Position numbers and translations under genes: made by a program
NCBI GenBank assembly: GCA_905147135.1
Contig: LR990060.1
Location: 326,001 to 390,000, forward strand
Source of the DNA: Blastobasis lacticolella
Taxonomy: Eukaryota > Arthropoda > Insecta > Lepidoptera > Blastobasidae
Length of the DNA: 64,000 nt
Direction of reading: 5' to 3'
Shown: in pieces, positions 45,248 through 55,300 of the stretch
Layout of the letters: every line of letters begins with the position of its first letter
Numbering within the stretch: the first letter of the stretch is position 1
The notes under the pieces: generated by a model
The model's input: only the letters and a program-made list of their open reading frames with translations
Told to the model about the DNA's origin: nothing
The model's database searches: none

Positions 45248-45558
45248 ATGTTAGCGTTAATGTCCCGGATGTGCTCTCGAGGACGGGGCCCGGGGTCCGC
45301 CTTGACCATGATCCAGGTAATTACAGTGGAGCGACTACCATCTGACCTCCGGGACCCTGCTACCAGGGGAACCTGACAAATTTAGTTGCCTGAATTTGCA
45401 GGTTTCATCACGGATTTTTCCCTCACCGTATGGGCATCGGTTAGAATTCAACTAATGTACATAACTCAGAAAAGAGTCATTGCTACATGGCCGCAGCGGG
45501 ATGCGAACCCAGTACCTCTCGCTTGCGAGTCGCATACTCAACCGCCACCGACGCTCTA
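45248..45558 (-). mobile_element. Family-3 SINE
   Basis: It runs from CATGTTAGCGTTAATGTCCC to ACTCAACCGCCACCGACGCT, with a deletion in the middle. Confidence 0.78.
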
Positions 45559-45769
45559 TAGAATAACATACTAGACATCTAGTACAAGAAAAATTCCACT
45601 TTGTACTTATAGTAGACGTGTAGGAGACCCACAAAACGTTGGTTTGCCCGTGCGCAGGCTGGCACAAATAAAAATTTGCTTTTTTCTCTATCTCCGACTT
45701 TTCGTAGCGAAAATACATATGTTAGAGTGGGCTCTATAGTAGTCTCTCTGTAGTCAGAACGGATATGCG

Positions 45770-45906
45770 TGCCAATAAGCTCACTACAAAGGATGCCGAA
45801 GACCGAGCGAAATGGGCCAAGAGTAGCAGGAAGGCGGACCCTGGGCCCTCGCGTGCCGCGCGGGGCGCAACCGGGACATAACGTCAAGATGATGATGATG
45901 ATGATT
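45770..45906 (+). mobile_element. Second RTE-family 3' end with (ATG)n tail
   Basis: The frame DAEDRAKWAKSSRKADPGPS is followed by GGGACATAACGTCAAGATGA and TGATGATGATG. Confidence 0.6.
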
Positions 45907-46104
45907 GTGAGGGCTCTCGGCGAGGCTCGGTGAGGCTCTCGGCTCGGTAAATTAGAGTAAGGTTTTTGTTGTTAGATACTTTTAATATGTAATTTCATGT
46001 TGTTTGTGTGTTGTGTTTAAATTATTAATAAACTTAATAAATTGTTAAATTTTTAGTCCATTGAAAAAAAATACTTTTGTGGATAATACCTAGGTATCGT
46101 TTGA

Positions 46105-46315
46105 AGTATTCTACTTTTCAAACAGGCAACTGAATGTGTAACCATGATCCTAGGTTCCAAGGGTCAGGTTCGCCTGTCAACAGGGTCACTGAGGTCAGAT
46201 GGCAGTCGCTTACTGTATTTACCTGATCTGCCAAATCTTAAATCATGGTCAAGGCGGATCCCGAGCCTTTACCGCCCAGAGAGTACAACCGGAATATTAA
46301 CGCCAAGATTATGAT
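46105..46315 (+). mobile_element. Family-3 SINE, 3' part, plus strand
   Basis: CAACTGAATGTGTAACCATG to ATTAACGCCAAGATTATGAT. It is one of the few copies in this orientation. Confidence 0.7.
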
Positions 46316-46319
46316 GATG

Positions 46320-47135
46320 ACTAGCGTATTCTCTTCTTGTGAATATATTTGTCATTAAAAAAAATATCGGGGATAAAAATACTATAAGTTTATCGAATCG
46401 GGAGCACCGAAATGTAGTTTATTAACCTATATTAACCTAGTTTTAGTTAGTTAAGTTTTGTTATCTTTCGTTTGTATTAAATTGTATGTATCAGTTCACC
46501 TATAATGTTTATTTCTATTGATTTAAACTGAATCTCATAAAATAAAATTATCTACAGTAAAATTCAATATTTGCTTATTCCTTTTCCAAATCTTGGATCA
46601 TGGTCAAGGCGGACCCCTAGCCTTCGTGTGCGAGAGCAGTTTTTATAGCGCTCAACTTTTTTTTCTGTATCTACGTACTTATAGTCAACAATATACTTGC
46701 CGTACCTAATTAGCCACTCGCTTGGTAATCGCTCACGCGCACGCCCATCGCCCGATTGACCTGGCACAGTAACGCATCCACCGGTTGCTCGGTGAAGCAA
46801 TTATACTATTAATTAGCAACTACTTATAACACGTTACTGAGATATGAAACAACTATAGGCTCGATATTCAGTCGCAAAAATAATCATAACTAGTGCACGA
46901 CAACGTTAAGTATTGACAGAGATCTAAAGAAGAACGTAAAGGTATCATAATTCTTGTGATACAAATTAGAAAAATTAATTAATAAAATCTTTCCTAGGTA
47001 GATCTTCGCTCAGCAATTTCAGGATCTAATATAACGGATCGCTTAGGACACCACAGCCTCTCTTGCTCCAAAAGGTTATGCGTAGCTAGTACATATTATA
47101 TCGATGCTTAAAAGTGCCGTTTATCGCGCCACGCC
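46320..47135. other. Non-coding sequence with a short SINE trace
   Basis: A 50-bp family-3 SINE trace lies at about 46585-46635 (TCTTGGATCATGGTCAAGGC). Otherwise nothing recognised. Confidence 0.4.
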
Positions 47136-47139
47136 CACC

Positions 47140-47410
47140 ATAAAGACAGAGCCCTTGGACTTGGTACGAGATAATAGCAAGAGACCCGATGAGAGATTCT
47201 TGTGCCACCTTAGTATTGGCCTCCACATGCGTAGATACTTCAGCGGCATCTCATATTGGCACAATGTCATTGAGAAAGGCGGTGCAGCGAGCAACTGCTA
47301 TGTTCGCCGAGAGCGGCGTCCTGGGCTTCTCCGCGCTGGTCAAGCAGCAGCTTCTTTTCATAATCGTCTCTTTGGGTCAAACAATAGATGCGTCACTACC
47401 GTACTATGAC
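47140..47410 (+). pseudogene. Decayed LINE polyprotein end
   Basis: Frames VRDNSKRPDE and CVDTSAASHIGTMSLRKAVQ resemble a C-terminal block seen in LINE polyproteins of many animals (CDTxAxSxxxxTSxxAGAAAE pattern). A frameshift separates the two parts. Confidence 0.45.
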
Positions 47411-48199
47411 ACGTATGGACGATGACACCAAGATTCATATTTTTATTGTAAGACCCTATAAGTGACGTCGCCCTATATTTCCGCTCCATGGAGCCGTGGA
47501 TGCGCTGGACGTGTAGCACGCGTAAAAAGTGGTCTAGAAATGCGTTAGTGTCAATGACCGGCCGTGTGGTCGAGAGGTCACGCTAACCTCTGATATCCAG
47601 TTATGCTGAAAGACATAACTTTACTGGTCTTAAATCATTTTGCAATATTTTAATTTACTGTACTCAATTTACGTTTAGAAAGTAATATGGAACCGAATAA
47701 AGTGCCGTCTATGCGCAGAACAATGATCGGGCCACACCGCCCGCGCGCGCGCCCCCCCGACACATTTGAGACATTTGAGAGCTGTACGAGAAAATTTAAT
47801 ATACCCGAGCACTCTCCGTAACTCGATCACTAGCGCCATTTTAAAAGCTTTTTTATTTTTAGTTTCACGTCCCCATGGCAGTTTCTAATAAAATTTTGCA
47901 AAGTTAAATTTGACCTATTCCCATTTCCCAGTTCCTGATTGAGCTGAAATTTTACACACTCATGTAAATTCGGTGACAAAGTAACGTTATGATACCATCG
48001 ACGATGGTGGAGACGGAATATCATTTCTGTATGATATTTATTGTGTGCAATAAATTATTAAATAAATAAACAAGGTGGCCATAGGAACTTTTAAACTACG
48101 CATGGTAAACCCATCTTTGACAAATACTCTGAAATGAAAATTTAGTCTAGTGTCTTCCTGTAGTAACCCGCTATCTCGCATTTACTGGGCAACCAGTGG
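47411..48199. other. Non-coding sequence
   Basis: A short GC patch at 47735-47765 and a LINE-like tail at about 48020-48070. No gene seen. Confidence 0.4.
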
Positions 48200-48712
48200 G
48201 TTTGTGTTCGGCTATAGGACAAGGACAAGATACTGCATTTGGCTGGATTGAAGCTAAGCTTATTGTCAATACTCCATTGTAATAGGTAGTCAATATCACG
48301 TTGCAATGCACAGAATCACACATATCACTAATAGGGCAGATGACATTTAGATCATCGGATCAACTTAGGGGCTCCTTCTAGATTGTTTATCATAATTCCA
48401 AAAAGTAATGGTCCCAATATCGACCCCTGACGAACACCAGAACGAGTGTGATAAGTGTTGGAAATGAAGCATCCGGGGCGAACATACTGCTGCCTGTCAC
48501 ACATATAGCTTAGAAATAGTTTTAGGAGGTTTAGAAAGTATGTCGTTATCGACCTGGTCGAAGGCCTTTTTAAAATCAAAATATATAACGTCAACCTGGA
48601 TACCGCGGTCAGGATTATCAGATATAATATCAACCAAATTAAGAAGATTGTGTATAGTAAAAAGATGTTTATTGTAAGCGTCATATTCTGTCAGCGCTCC
48701 AGTAACCATTCG
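48200..48712 (-). pseudogene. Jockey/CR1-like reverse transcriptase fragment, frameshifted
   Basis: The minus strand encodes DVIYFDFKKAFDQVDNDIL, then in another frame YHTRSGVRQGSILGPLLFGI, then RDIDYLLQWSIDNKLSFNP. These are the finger, palm and thumb motifs of a non-LTR reverse transcriptase. It ends about 70 bp before gene 3's first exon. Confidence 0.85.
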
Positions 48713-48783
48713 GAGCTTTTTACTTGTTAATTTAAATGTTGTATAGACTTAGAAGTGACGTGAGCTCGCACCTTCCGCAGCCT

Positions 48784-48923
48784 ATGCAGGCTCCCGCGCG
48801 GCCGTGGACGAGCTGGGCGTGGGCCCCGCGCGGCGAGCGCCGGCGCTACCGGCAGCCGCGCTGGCAACGGGTGCCGCAGAACCGAATCATCATGATGCTG
48901 GACGACCAGCCGAAAAGGCAATG
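48784..48923 (+). CDS. Gene 3 first recognised exon
   Basis: The donor is CAATG|GTGAGA (phase 2). The exon encodes an Arg/Trp-rich stretch (PWTSWAWAPRGERRRYRQP) and NRIIMMLDD. It may begin at 48781 after the acceptor, with the ATG at 48784 as start, or be an internal exon. Confidence 0.62.
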
Positions 48924-51900
48924 GTGAGATACTATCCATTTTTTATGTAATATGGACGATTCGGATGTGGAATGTGCTCCCAGACACAATGTTTCCTATG
49001 ACATGGGATCCTTCAATAGGTATATTAGAGGTCCCTTCAGAGGCGGGCAACGCATTGGTGTCCATAGGCGGCGGTGACTAATTTCCATCAGGTGGCCCGC
49101 ATGCGTGTTTGTCTGCTGTATAACATTAAATAAATTTAATACGGCAGACAAACAAGTCTGCGAGCCACCTGATGGAAAGTGGTTAACGCCGCCTATGGAC
49201 ATCAGCAAGACCAGGGGCGCCACCAATGCGTTGCCCGCCACTAAGGAAACCTCTAAGAGGCCGCCACTAAGGAGACCTCTTGAAGGATCCCATGTCATAG
49301 TCTAAAGGAAATACTGTGGCTGGGAGCTTTTTCCAGCATCCGAATCATACGAGCGAGAGACGTTCTTCCGAGTTACCACTAGAGGGTCCACGTAATGGGG
49401 ATGAGTACCCAGCCCACGGCGGGTGGTGCGATGGTGGAATTGTGCTGTGGGCACCAGATCAAATAATGTTTATCTATATATTTAAATCAGCCAGAAGACG
49501 CCCACTGCTGGGCATAGGCCTTCCCCAGAGATCTCCACAAAGACCGGTCCTGTGCTTTCCGCATCCAGCTGGTACCTGCGATCCTTACCAGGTCGTCGGT
49601 CCACCTTGTAGGAGGCCTACCCACGCTGCGTCTCCCGGTACGTGGTCGCCACTCGAGAACTTTACTGCCCCATCGGCCATCTGTTCTTCGAGCTATGTGC
49701 CCTGCCCACTGCCACTTCAATCTGGCCATCCTTAGAGCTATGGTTTATTGTTTATTGGTTCGCTTGCGGATCTCCTCATTTCTGACTCGATCACGCAAAG
49801 AAACTCCGAGCATAGCTCTTTCCATTGCCCTTTGGGTAACAGTGAGCTTTCTTATAAGGCCCATATATTTAAATGTATCCTCGGCAGGCTGGACTTAGAC
49901 GCGCTGCCACCAGCGCGGTCGCGGCCGCGGGGCCCGCCGCGAGTCATGGACCTGCTCGCGCCCACCGCTGAGCCGCGGTGGCTCGCCAGCCTCGATCGGG
50001 ACTATGAGGTATGGGGATCTATTTTTTTATACCACAATGGTGGCAAACAAGCAGCCACCGCAGCCTATGGACGTTTGCAATACCAGGGGCATCAAACACG
50101 CACTGCCGACCCTGTAAAAACCTTTTATATACACTTATAGCGTAATGTTCCAAAAAAATTGTAGTTTATGCAACTGTCATATAAAAGGGGGTATTAAAAC
50201 ATGAGTGTCTGTTTATCAAATGATAATAGTTTGACACTCATGTTTTAATACCCAATTATATGCAGTTGCATACACTACTTTATCTACACTCTAATATTTT
50301 TATGTTAAAATATCGTACCTATAATTTACTCAACTTAGCTGGAAGTAAGCTGCGAGTCAGTTCTGTTGTATCTACGCGTCAAGGATATCAAGCGGCGGGA
50401 AATACACTTAACTATATTCACATTTATCTATTTATTTGCTTAAAATAAGGAAAAACATTCACAAACACAAATTACAACAATTACTAAAAATATTCTGTTT
50501 AGCGGGAAAATAATTACACAGAATATAAACAGGAAAATTTAAATTTTGAATTTGAATATGTTAAAGACATCTAAGTATTCAGCCTACATTACGCCGTGTC
50601 CCGGCGACCGACAAAAAAAAAAAAAAAAGTGTTGCATAATGATTAAAAAGTTATTTTACGATACAGCTGTAATGAAAATAGTATGGGAAATGCTGTATCG
50701 AAAAGTAATTTTTTAAAATTTTATTGTCTGGAGTGAAAAAAGTGTACCCTTAAACGACTGTTTTCGAATATGTAATTGGAACATTATGCTATGAGTGTAG
50801 ATAAAATACTTTCGAATACAGCATTTCCCATACTAATTTCATTACAGCTGTTGGTGGCAGTTAGACACAGTTGGTGGTTGCCTTAGTCTAGGTACATGTT
50901 TGAGGTCACCCTGACCCTGACCCTGACCTGTTCAAACTTATAAAATAAATAAATGTCAATAGCATTTGATAGGGGCAATTCACTAAATGCGCTGATTAAA
51001 TTTTCAAATATTTTTTTATATGTTAATCCTAATAATATAATCATAACACATCTGCCACGAAATGCTTCCCATATTACCAAGATAGCATGGATTTATATGG
51101 ACAGACATGTTATTTTTAATATTGGATAAAAAAATATTAATGGTATATAATATAAACGGCGGCTTTTGATTTTTGTCCAAGGAGTAATAAAATTTGCCTT
51201 CAAACGATACAAAAACTAAAACAATAGGAAGCATAACAAACAAGCCGTTGGCTAACAACTTTTGGACCAGCCCACGTAATGAACCACCACCACACAGTAG
51301 CCACACACGTTACAAGTTATTACAATAGCTTAAGATGAATAAATTTAAGAATTTATTTATGATCTAGTAAGTAATGACCTTGACAGTCCAATCTTTAGAA
51401 GATGGTTGACTTTACATTTGACCGAGAATCGAAAATGACATCGAAATGTTATAATTTTGTAATTATTTTCATATTATTTTTACTATCGTATATTTATGTC
51501 AATTTGTGTGTATTTAATTGTATATTTTAATTGTAATATGGGTCTATTGCCTGGAATAAAGAATTATTATTATTATATAACTATTATTATGATGATCCCC
51601 CCAGTCGCTGCACATCCGTCCGCCGCCGCCGCCCATATTCCCGGCGCCGACGGCGGCGCCCGCGGCCGCCGAGTGGTGGGCGTGGGCGGTGCCGGTCGCC
51701 GGCGCCATACTTATGCTGTTAGCTGTGCACGTGACGGCCAAGTATAGCAATTGGGAGGTGTTTCGGTGTAAGTGTTTTTTTTTATTTAATCGTAATAAGC
51801 GCTTCATCCTTATGTCGTGGATCTTCCAACTATCCGCACGAGCCGCTTTAGCTCGTTTTTTATAATGCGTAGGGCTAAGGAGTGGAATGCGGTGCCTGCG

Positions 51901-54598
51901 AGTGTGTTCCCTGATCAATATAATCTGGATGCCTTCAAGGCTAGAGTGAATAGGCTGTTCCTAGACAGGCATGCTCCACCATCGACCGCATCGTCACTTA
52001 CCACCAGGTGAGGTGGCGGTCAAATGCCTGGCTAGTAAAGAAATAAAAAAAAAACGGTAGATGGATTCGATTTTTTTAAGCAATCGTCATCATCATCTTT
52101 ACGATAGTACGATAGTGACGCATCTGACGACATGAGTGATTCAGTCAGTTAACATGTTCTGCCACGCAGAGGTACCGAGTTCGATTCCCGGCCGAGCAGA
52201 AATTGAAATGATGAATTTTAATTTCTGTTACGGGTCTGGGTGTAGTATGTGTAATAAGTATGACAAAGAAAATAATATACTTTATACATGGAGCTACAAA
52301 CAAACTATCGTCATCAAAGATTTGACATAAATAATAATATGTGTTATGTCAGTGGTTCTCATCCTATGTATTCTTTTCAACCACAGATCTGAGGCGGCGC
52401 CGGCGAGAGTGGATGCTGCCGAACATCGCTGCCCAGCTCGGTAAGGCTTCACTTCACACCTCACATCAACAGCCCATAACAGTACACTGCTGAACGTGAG
52501 CCTCCTTCACATCAATTGAGCGACGGAAAATAAATTTTACTTTCTTAAAGTACTTTTATCTACACTCATAGCATAATGCTCCAATTACATATTCGAAAAC
52601 AGTCGTTTAAGAGTACACTTCTTTCACGCCAGACTATAAAATATTAAAAAAATACTTTTCGATACAGCATTTTCCATACTATTTTCATTACAGCTGTATC
52701 GTAAAATAACTTCTTAATCATTATGCAACACTTTTATTTTTTTATTTTTTGTCGGGCTCCGGGACACGGCGTAATGTAGGCTGAATACTTAGATGTCTTT
52801 AACAAATTCAAATTCCAAATTTAAATTTTCCTTTTATATATTCTGTGTAATTATTTTCCTGCTAAACAGAATATTTTTTGTAATTGTTGTAATTTGTGTT
52901 TCTGAATGTTTTTCCTTATTTTAAGCAAATAAATAGATAAATGTGAAAATAGTTAAGTGAATTTCCCGCCACTTGATATCCTTGACGCGTAGATACAACA
53001 GAACTAACTCGCAGCTTACTTCCAGCTAAGTTGAGATAATTATAGGTACGATATTTTAACATAAAAATATGAGTGTAGATAAAGTAGTGTAGGTATGCAA
53101 CTGCATATAATTAGGTATTAAAACACTCGTGTCAAACTATTATCATAAACAGACACTCATGTTTTAATACCCCCTTTTATATGACAGTTGCATAAACTAC
53201 TGTTAATACTCTCTGCAACTACGGAACTGTGTTATTAAAACCACTGTTTCTGTAATAGACTTTTATCCAATGATGATGTTTCATACCAAAATTACGTAGA
53301 TTGATAGTACCTAAAATAATGTAGATATCTCAATTTTCCGAGGTACCACATTCAGTAATATTTTCTTCTTTTTTATGCCTTGAGTTCTTTATGGGCCTTA
53401 TAAGAAAGCTTACTGTTACTCAAAGGGCAATGGAAAAAGCTATGCTTGGAGTTTCTTTGCGCGATCGAGTCAGAAATGAGGAGATCCGCAAGCGATCCAA
53501 GGTCACCGACATAGCTCTAAGGATTGCCAGACTGAAGTGGCAGTGGGCAGGGCACATAGCTCGAAGAACAGATGGCCGATGGGGCAGTAAAGTTCTCGAG
53601 TGGCGACCACGTACCGGTAGACGCCGCGTGGGTAGGCCTCCTACAAGGTGGACCGACGACCTGGTAAGGATCGCAGGTACCAGCTGGATGCGGAAAGCAC
53701 AGGACCAGTCTTTGTGGAGATCTCTGGGGGAGGCCTATGCCCAGCAGTGGGTGTCTTCTGGCTGATATGATGAGTTCTTTAGTTATGTTTTGAAAAACAT
53801 TGGAGGCTAGTTAGAATGTGCGTGGGTATATTCCGGGTTTCTTACCGTACGCCACCTTGGTTCAGCAAGAGGAACGATGTGGTCTCCACCTCCCCTACGG
53901 GAAAAAGGTATAACGCTCAGTATGCGTATTTTTTAGAAACCCGGGAAATACTTTAAAATCATCACCATCTAGCGCTTATCCCGGCCTCTGCCAGGGTCCG
54001 TTTTCCTACTAATTCCTCTCCACTTCGCCCGGCCGTCGGCATCCTCGCGTTGTAAGCCGTAATAGTCGGCAAAAACTTAAATATGTCTTACAATAACCGC
54101 GACAGTTTATAACATAGTAACATCAATTCGAAATCCACAGCTCGTCCACGCCTGGACCCGTTCCGATTGTCGCCGGTCAGCCTGTGGGAGTCAGTGGTGG
54201 ACTCCCCCCCCACAGATTTCCCAGGGGGCGACGTCCCTCCCCCCTCGTATGCGGAGTGCGTTAGCTCCCCAGGAGGAATAGAGGGGGAAGAATCCCCCCC
54301 TCCGTACTCTACTTGCTACGTGAATTTGGAAAACATCGACGGTGTGCCCATGGTCAGATACTACACCAGACGAAGGGATGAGAATGAGGCTGAGGGCAAT
54401 ACAGCATCCGGCGAGATGACGAATACGAGTCTAGTCTTCGAGAATGGAAGAGTGCTAGAGGTAGATACAGGCAACGACGGTAAAGTTGAGACAACTGAAG
54501 TGAATATCAACATAGATGATGTTGAACGTACGGCTCAGGAAGAGCATAGCAACAAAGATACAAATGAGAACTTTAATGATAGAAACCCAACGGTCTAA
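48784..54598 (+). CDS. Gene 3: single-pass membrane protein with PPSY and PPPY motifs (5 exons, at least 311 aa)
   Basis: The exons are 48784-48923, 49888-50008, 51605-51767, 52387-52440 and 54141-54598. Intron phases are 2, 0, 1 and 1. The joined frame is 936 bp with stop TAA. The first ATG is uncertain: the frame is open upstream, and 48780 is a good acceptor (CCTTCCGCAG), so earlier coding exons may exist. Residues 1-110 are Arg/Pro/Trp-rich. A hydrophobic segment at about 111-133 (VPVAGAILMLLAVHV) is the only membrane span. It is followed by a five-Arg cluster at 144-148, which predicts a cytoplasmic C-terminus. The tail has PPSY at 193-196 and PPPY at 212-215, both preceded by Pro and acidic residues, then an acidic, Asn/Thr-rich end. 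The motifs are WW-domain ligands. I do not recognise the family. Confidence 0.8.
48955..49330. repeat. Two LINE 3' ends in head-on inverted arrangement (large palindrome)
   Basis: The left arm (48955-49130) runs TCGGATGTGGAATGTGCTCC to GTTTGTCTGCTGTATAACAT. The right arm (49137-49330) is its reverse complement, ending GGGAGCTTTTTCCAGCATCC. About ten bases separate them. It lies in gene 3 intron 1. Confidence 0.75.
49476..49874 (-). mobile_element. RTE LINE 3' end (about 375 bp) with 12-bp target duplication
   Basis: The minus-strand insert (about 49488-49862) starts ATGGGCCTTATAAGAAAGCT and ends in the QQWASSG tail. ATATATTTAAAT flanks it at 49476-49487 and 49863-49874. It carries a short insertion-like change near 49738-49755 that breaks the frame. 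It sits just before exon 2 of gene 3. Confidence 0.88.
49888..50008 (+). CDS. Gene 3 exon 2
   Basis: A 121-bp exon, phase 2 to phase 0, from acceptor TCGGCAG to donor GAG|GTATGG. It begins WLDLDALPP and encodes DLLAPTAEPRWLASLDRDYE. An RTE LINE copy ends only about 25 bp upstream of the exon, between it and the branch-point zone. Confidence 0.75.
50025..50123 (-). mobile_element. Jockey/CR1-like LINE 3' tail
   Basis: TATACCACAATGGTGGCAAA, CAAGCAGCCACCGCAGCCTA to CTGTAAAAACCTTTTATA, gene 3 intron 2. Confidence 0.6.
50124..50805 (+). mobile_element. Hairpin MITE, copy 1 (gene 3 intron 2)
   Basis: The ends are inverted repeats of about 30 bp (TTTATATACACTTATAGCGT / ATGAGTGTAGATAAA). Inside, a 45-bp inverted pair (50161-50208 against 50232-50276) forms a hairpin. 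No coding frame. The same element is inverted at 52555-53205. Confidence 0.85.
51605..51767 (+). CDS. Gene 3 exon 3 (transmembrane exon)
   Basis: A 163-bp exon, phase 0 to phase 1, with acceptor CCCCCCAG and consensus donor GTAAGTG. It encodes a Pro-rich stretch, then WWAWAVPVAGAILMLLAV and HVTAKY, the only strongly hydrophobic part of the protein. Confidence 0.85.
51785..52045 (+). mobile_element. Jockey-like LINE 3' end
   Basis: It encodes MDLPTIRTSRFSSFFIMRRA, KEWNAVPASVFPDQYNLDAF and RVNRLFLDRHAP with the tail CACTTACCACCAGGTGAGGT. It lies in gene 3 intron 3, starting 17 bp after exon 3. Confidence 0.8.
52125..52262 (+). mobile_element. tRNA-derived SINE (family 1), head only
   Basis: GACGACATGAGTGATTCAGT, GAGTTCGATTCCCGGCCGAG and ATGATGAATTTTAATTTCTG. 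The 3' half is missing. Gene 3 intron 3. Confidence 0.75.
52387..52440 (+). CDS. Gene 3 exon 4 (basic membrane flank)
   Basis: A 54-bp exon, phase 1 on both sides, from acceptor AACCACAG to donor CTCG|GTAAGG. It encodes YLRRRRREWMLPNIAAQL, the positive-inside flank of the membrane segment. Confidence 0.82.
52555..53205 (-). mobile_element. Hairpin MITE, copy 2, inverted (gene 3 intron 4)
   Basis: The reverse complement of 50161-50805 with scattered differences and small gaps; it lacks one terminal inverted repeat. Shared phrases include CAGCCTACATTACGCCGTGT and CGATACAGCTGTAATGAAAA. Confidence 0.88.
53381..53781 (+). mobile_element. RTE LINE 3' end (about 380 bp) with 11-bp target duplication
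   Basis: The insert at 53392-53770 encodes MGLIRKLTVTQRAMEKAML to AYAQQWVSSG, nearly identical to the end of the 19617 copy. TGAGTTCTTTA flanks it at 53381-53391 and 53771-53781. It lies in intron 4 of gene 3. Confidence 0.9.
53965..54065 (-). mobile_element. Second RTE-family 3' end
   Basis: The CATCTAGCGCTTATCCCGGC, CTCTGCCAGGGTCCG series lies about 75 bp before the last exon of gene 3. Confidence 0.6.
54141..54598 (+). CDS. Gene 3 exon 5 (two PPxY motifs, stop)
   Basis: The acceptor is AATCCACAG and the stop TAA ends at 54598. The exon encodes the cytoplasmic tail with VPPPSYAEC and SPPPYSTC, spaced 19 residues apart, followed by about 96 residues rich in Glu, Asp, Asn and Thr. Confidence 0.88.
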
Positions 54599-54995
54599 AT
54601 GTCAGTGTAATAATTATAATAGAATTCCTACTCATGCCTGATTGCAGTAAATATAGGTGACACTCAAGTTGACGTTTTAAGATATTACCAAGCATTAAGG
54701 AGTCGTAAAATCGGTGGTTAAAAACAAAAGTGACTTAGAGAGTTTGGATTTCACTTAAGGTTGGTGTTGGTGCAATGTTTTTCTTATCAGGAATATTTTA
54801 AATAATTTGGGCGTCGACTTAAAGGGCGCCTAAATTTAGTGCAATAGGATAGTACTTTAGTATGATATTTAATTGTAAGTTGTACTAAGTGTTTTACTTT
54901 TCTACCTTGGCGTATACTTTAGGATCTATGTATTTTTTAACCGATCTAATCGATCTATGTATTTTTAGATGATATTACTAGTTTTACAACGATAT

Positions 54996-55001
54996 AATAA
55001 A
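54996..55001 (+). terminator. Candidate poly(A) signal of gene 3
   Basis: AATAAA lies about 400 bp after the stop, followed by GTGTCC and T-rich sequence. Further AATAAA copies occur to 55268. Confidence 0.45.
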
Positions 55002-55036
55002 TAGATAATCTGTGTCCATATTTCAAGTTTAACTTG

Positions 55037-55128
55037 GTTCAGTCAGCTACAGGGCGAATTGATCCCCCATGCATACACTAAATGTATTGTAGGGGGGTCA
55101 GTTATCTTTGCAGCCGACTGTACATTAT
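55037..55128. repeat. Imperfect hairpin of about 90 bp downstream of gene 3
   Basis: CAGTCAGCTACAGGGCGAAT and TTGATCCCCCATGCATAC pair with GTATTGTAGGGGGGTCAGTT and GCAGCCGACTG around a loop of about 12 bases. Confidence 0.6.
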
Positions 55129-55294
55129 TTGTAATGTAGATTAACACCATTGCTACGTAGATACCTCCATTATTAAGACCCCAGTAGACGCATGCACATT
55201 TTTCAATCAGTAGTTGAATTTATAATAAACAAATAAATGGTAAATGTGAACTGGACAACTAATAAAATAAATACAACAATACATTAACGTGTGC

Positions 55295-55300
55295 TTTATT
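55295..55300 (-). terminator. Candidate poly(A) signal of the Spaetzle-like gene
   Basis: Read on the minus strand this is AATAAA followed by GCACACGTTAATG. The stretch from 56903 down to here has the AT-rich, coding-poor look of a 1.6-kb 3' UTR. The gene 3 signals lie only about 30-300 bp away, so the two transcripts would end tail to tail and nearly touch. Confidence 0.4.

Noticed and set aside
50615..50633. Poly-A run as the tail of a processed pseudogene
   Set aside because: It is internal to the hairpin MITE, and the inverted copy at 52735 has an interrupted T-run at the same place.
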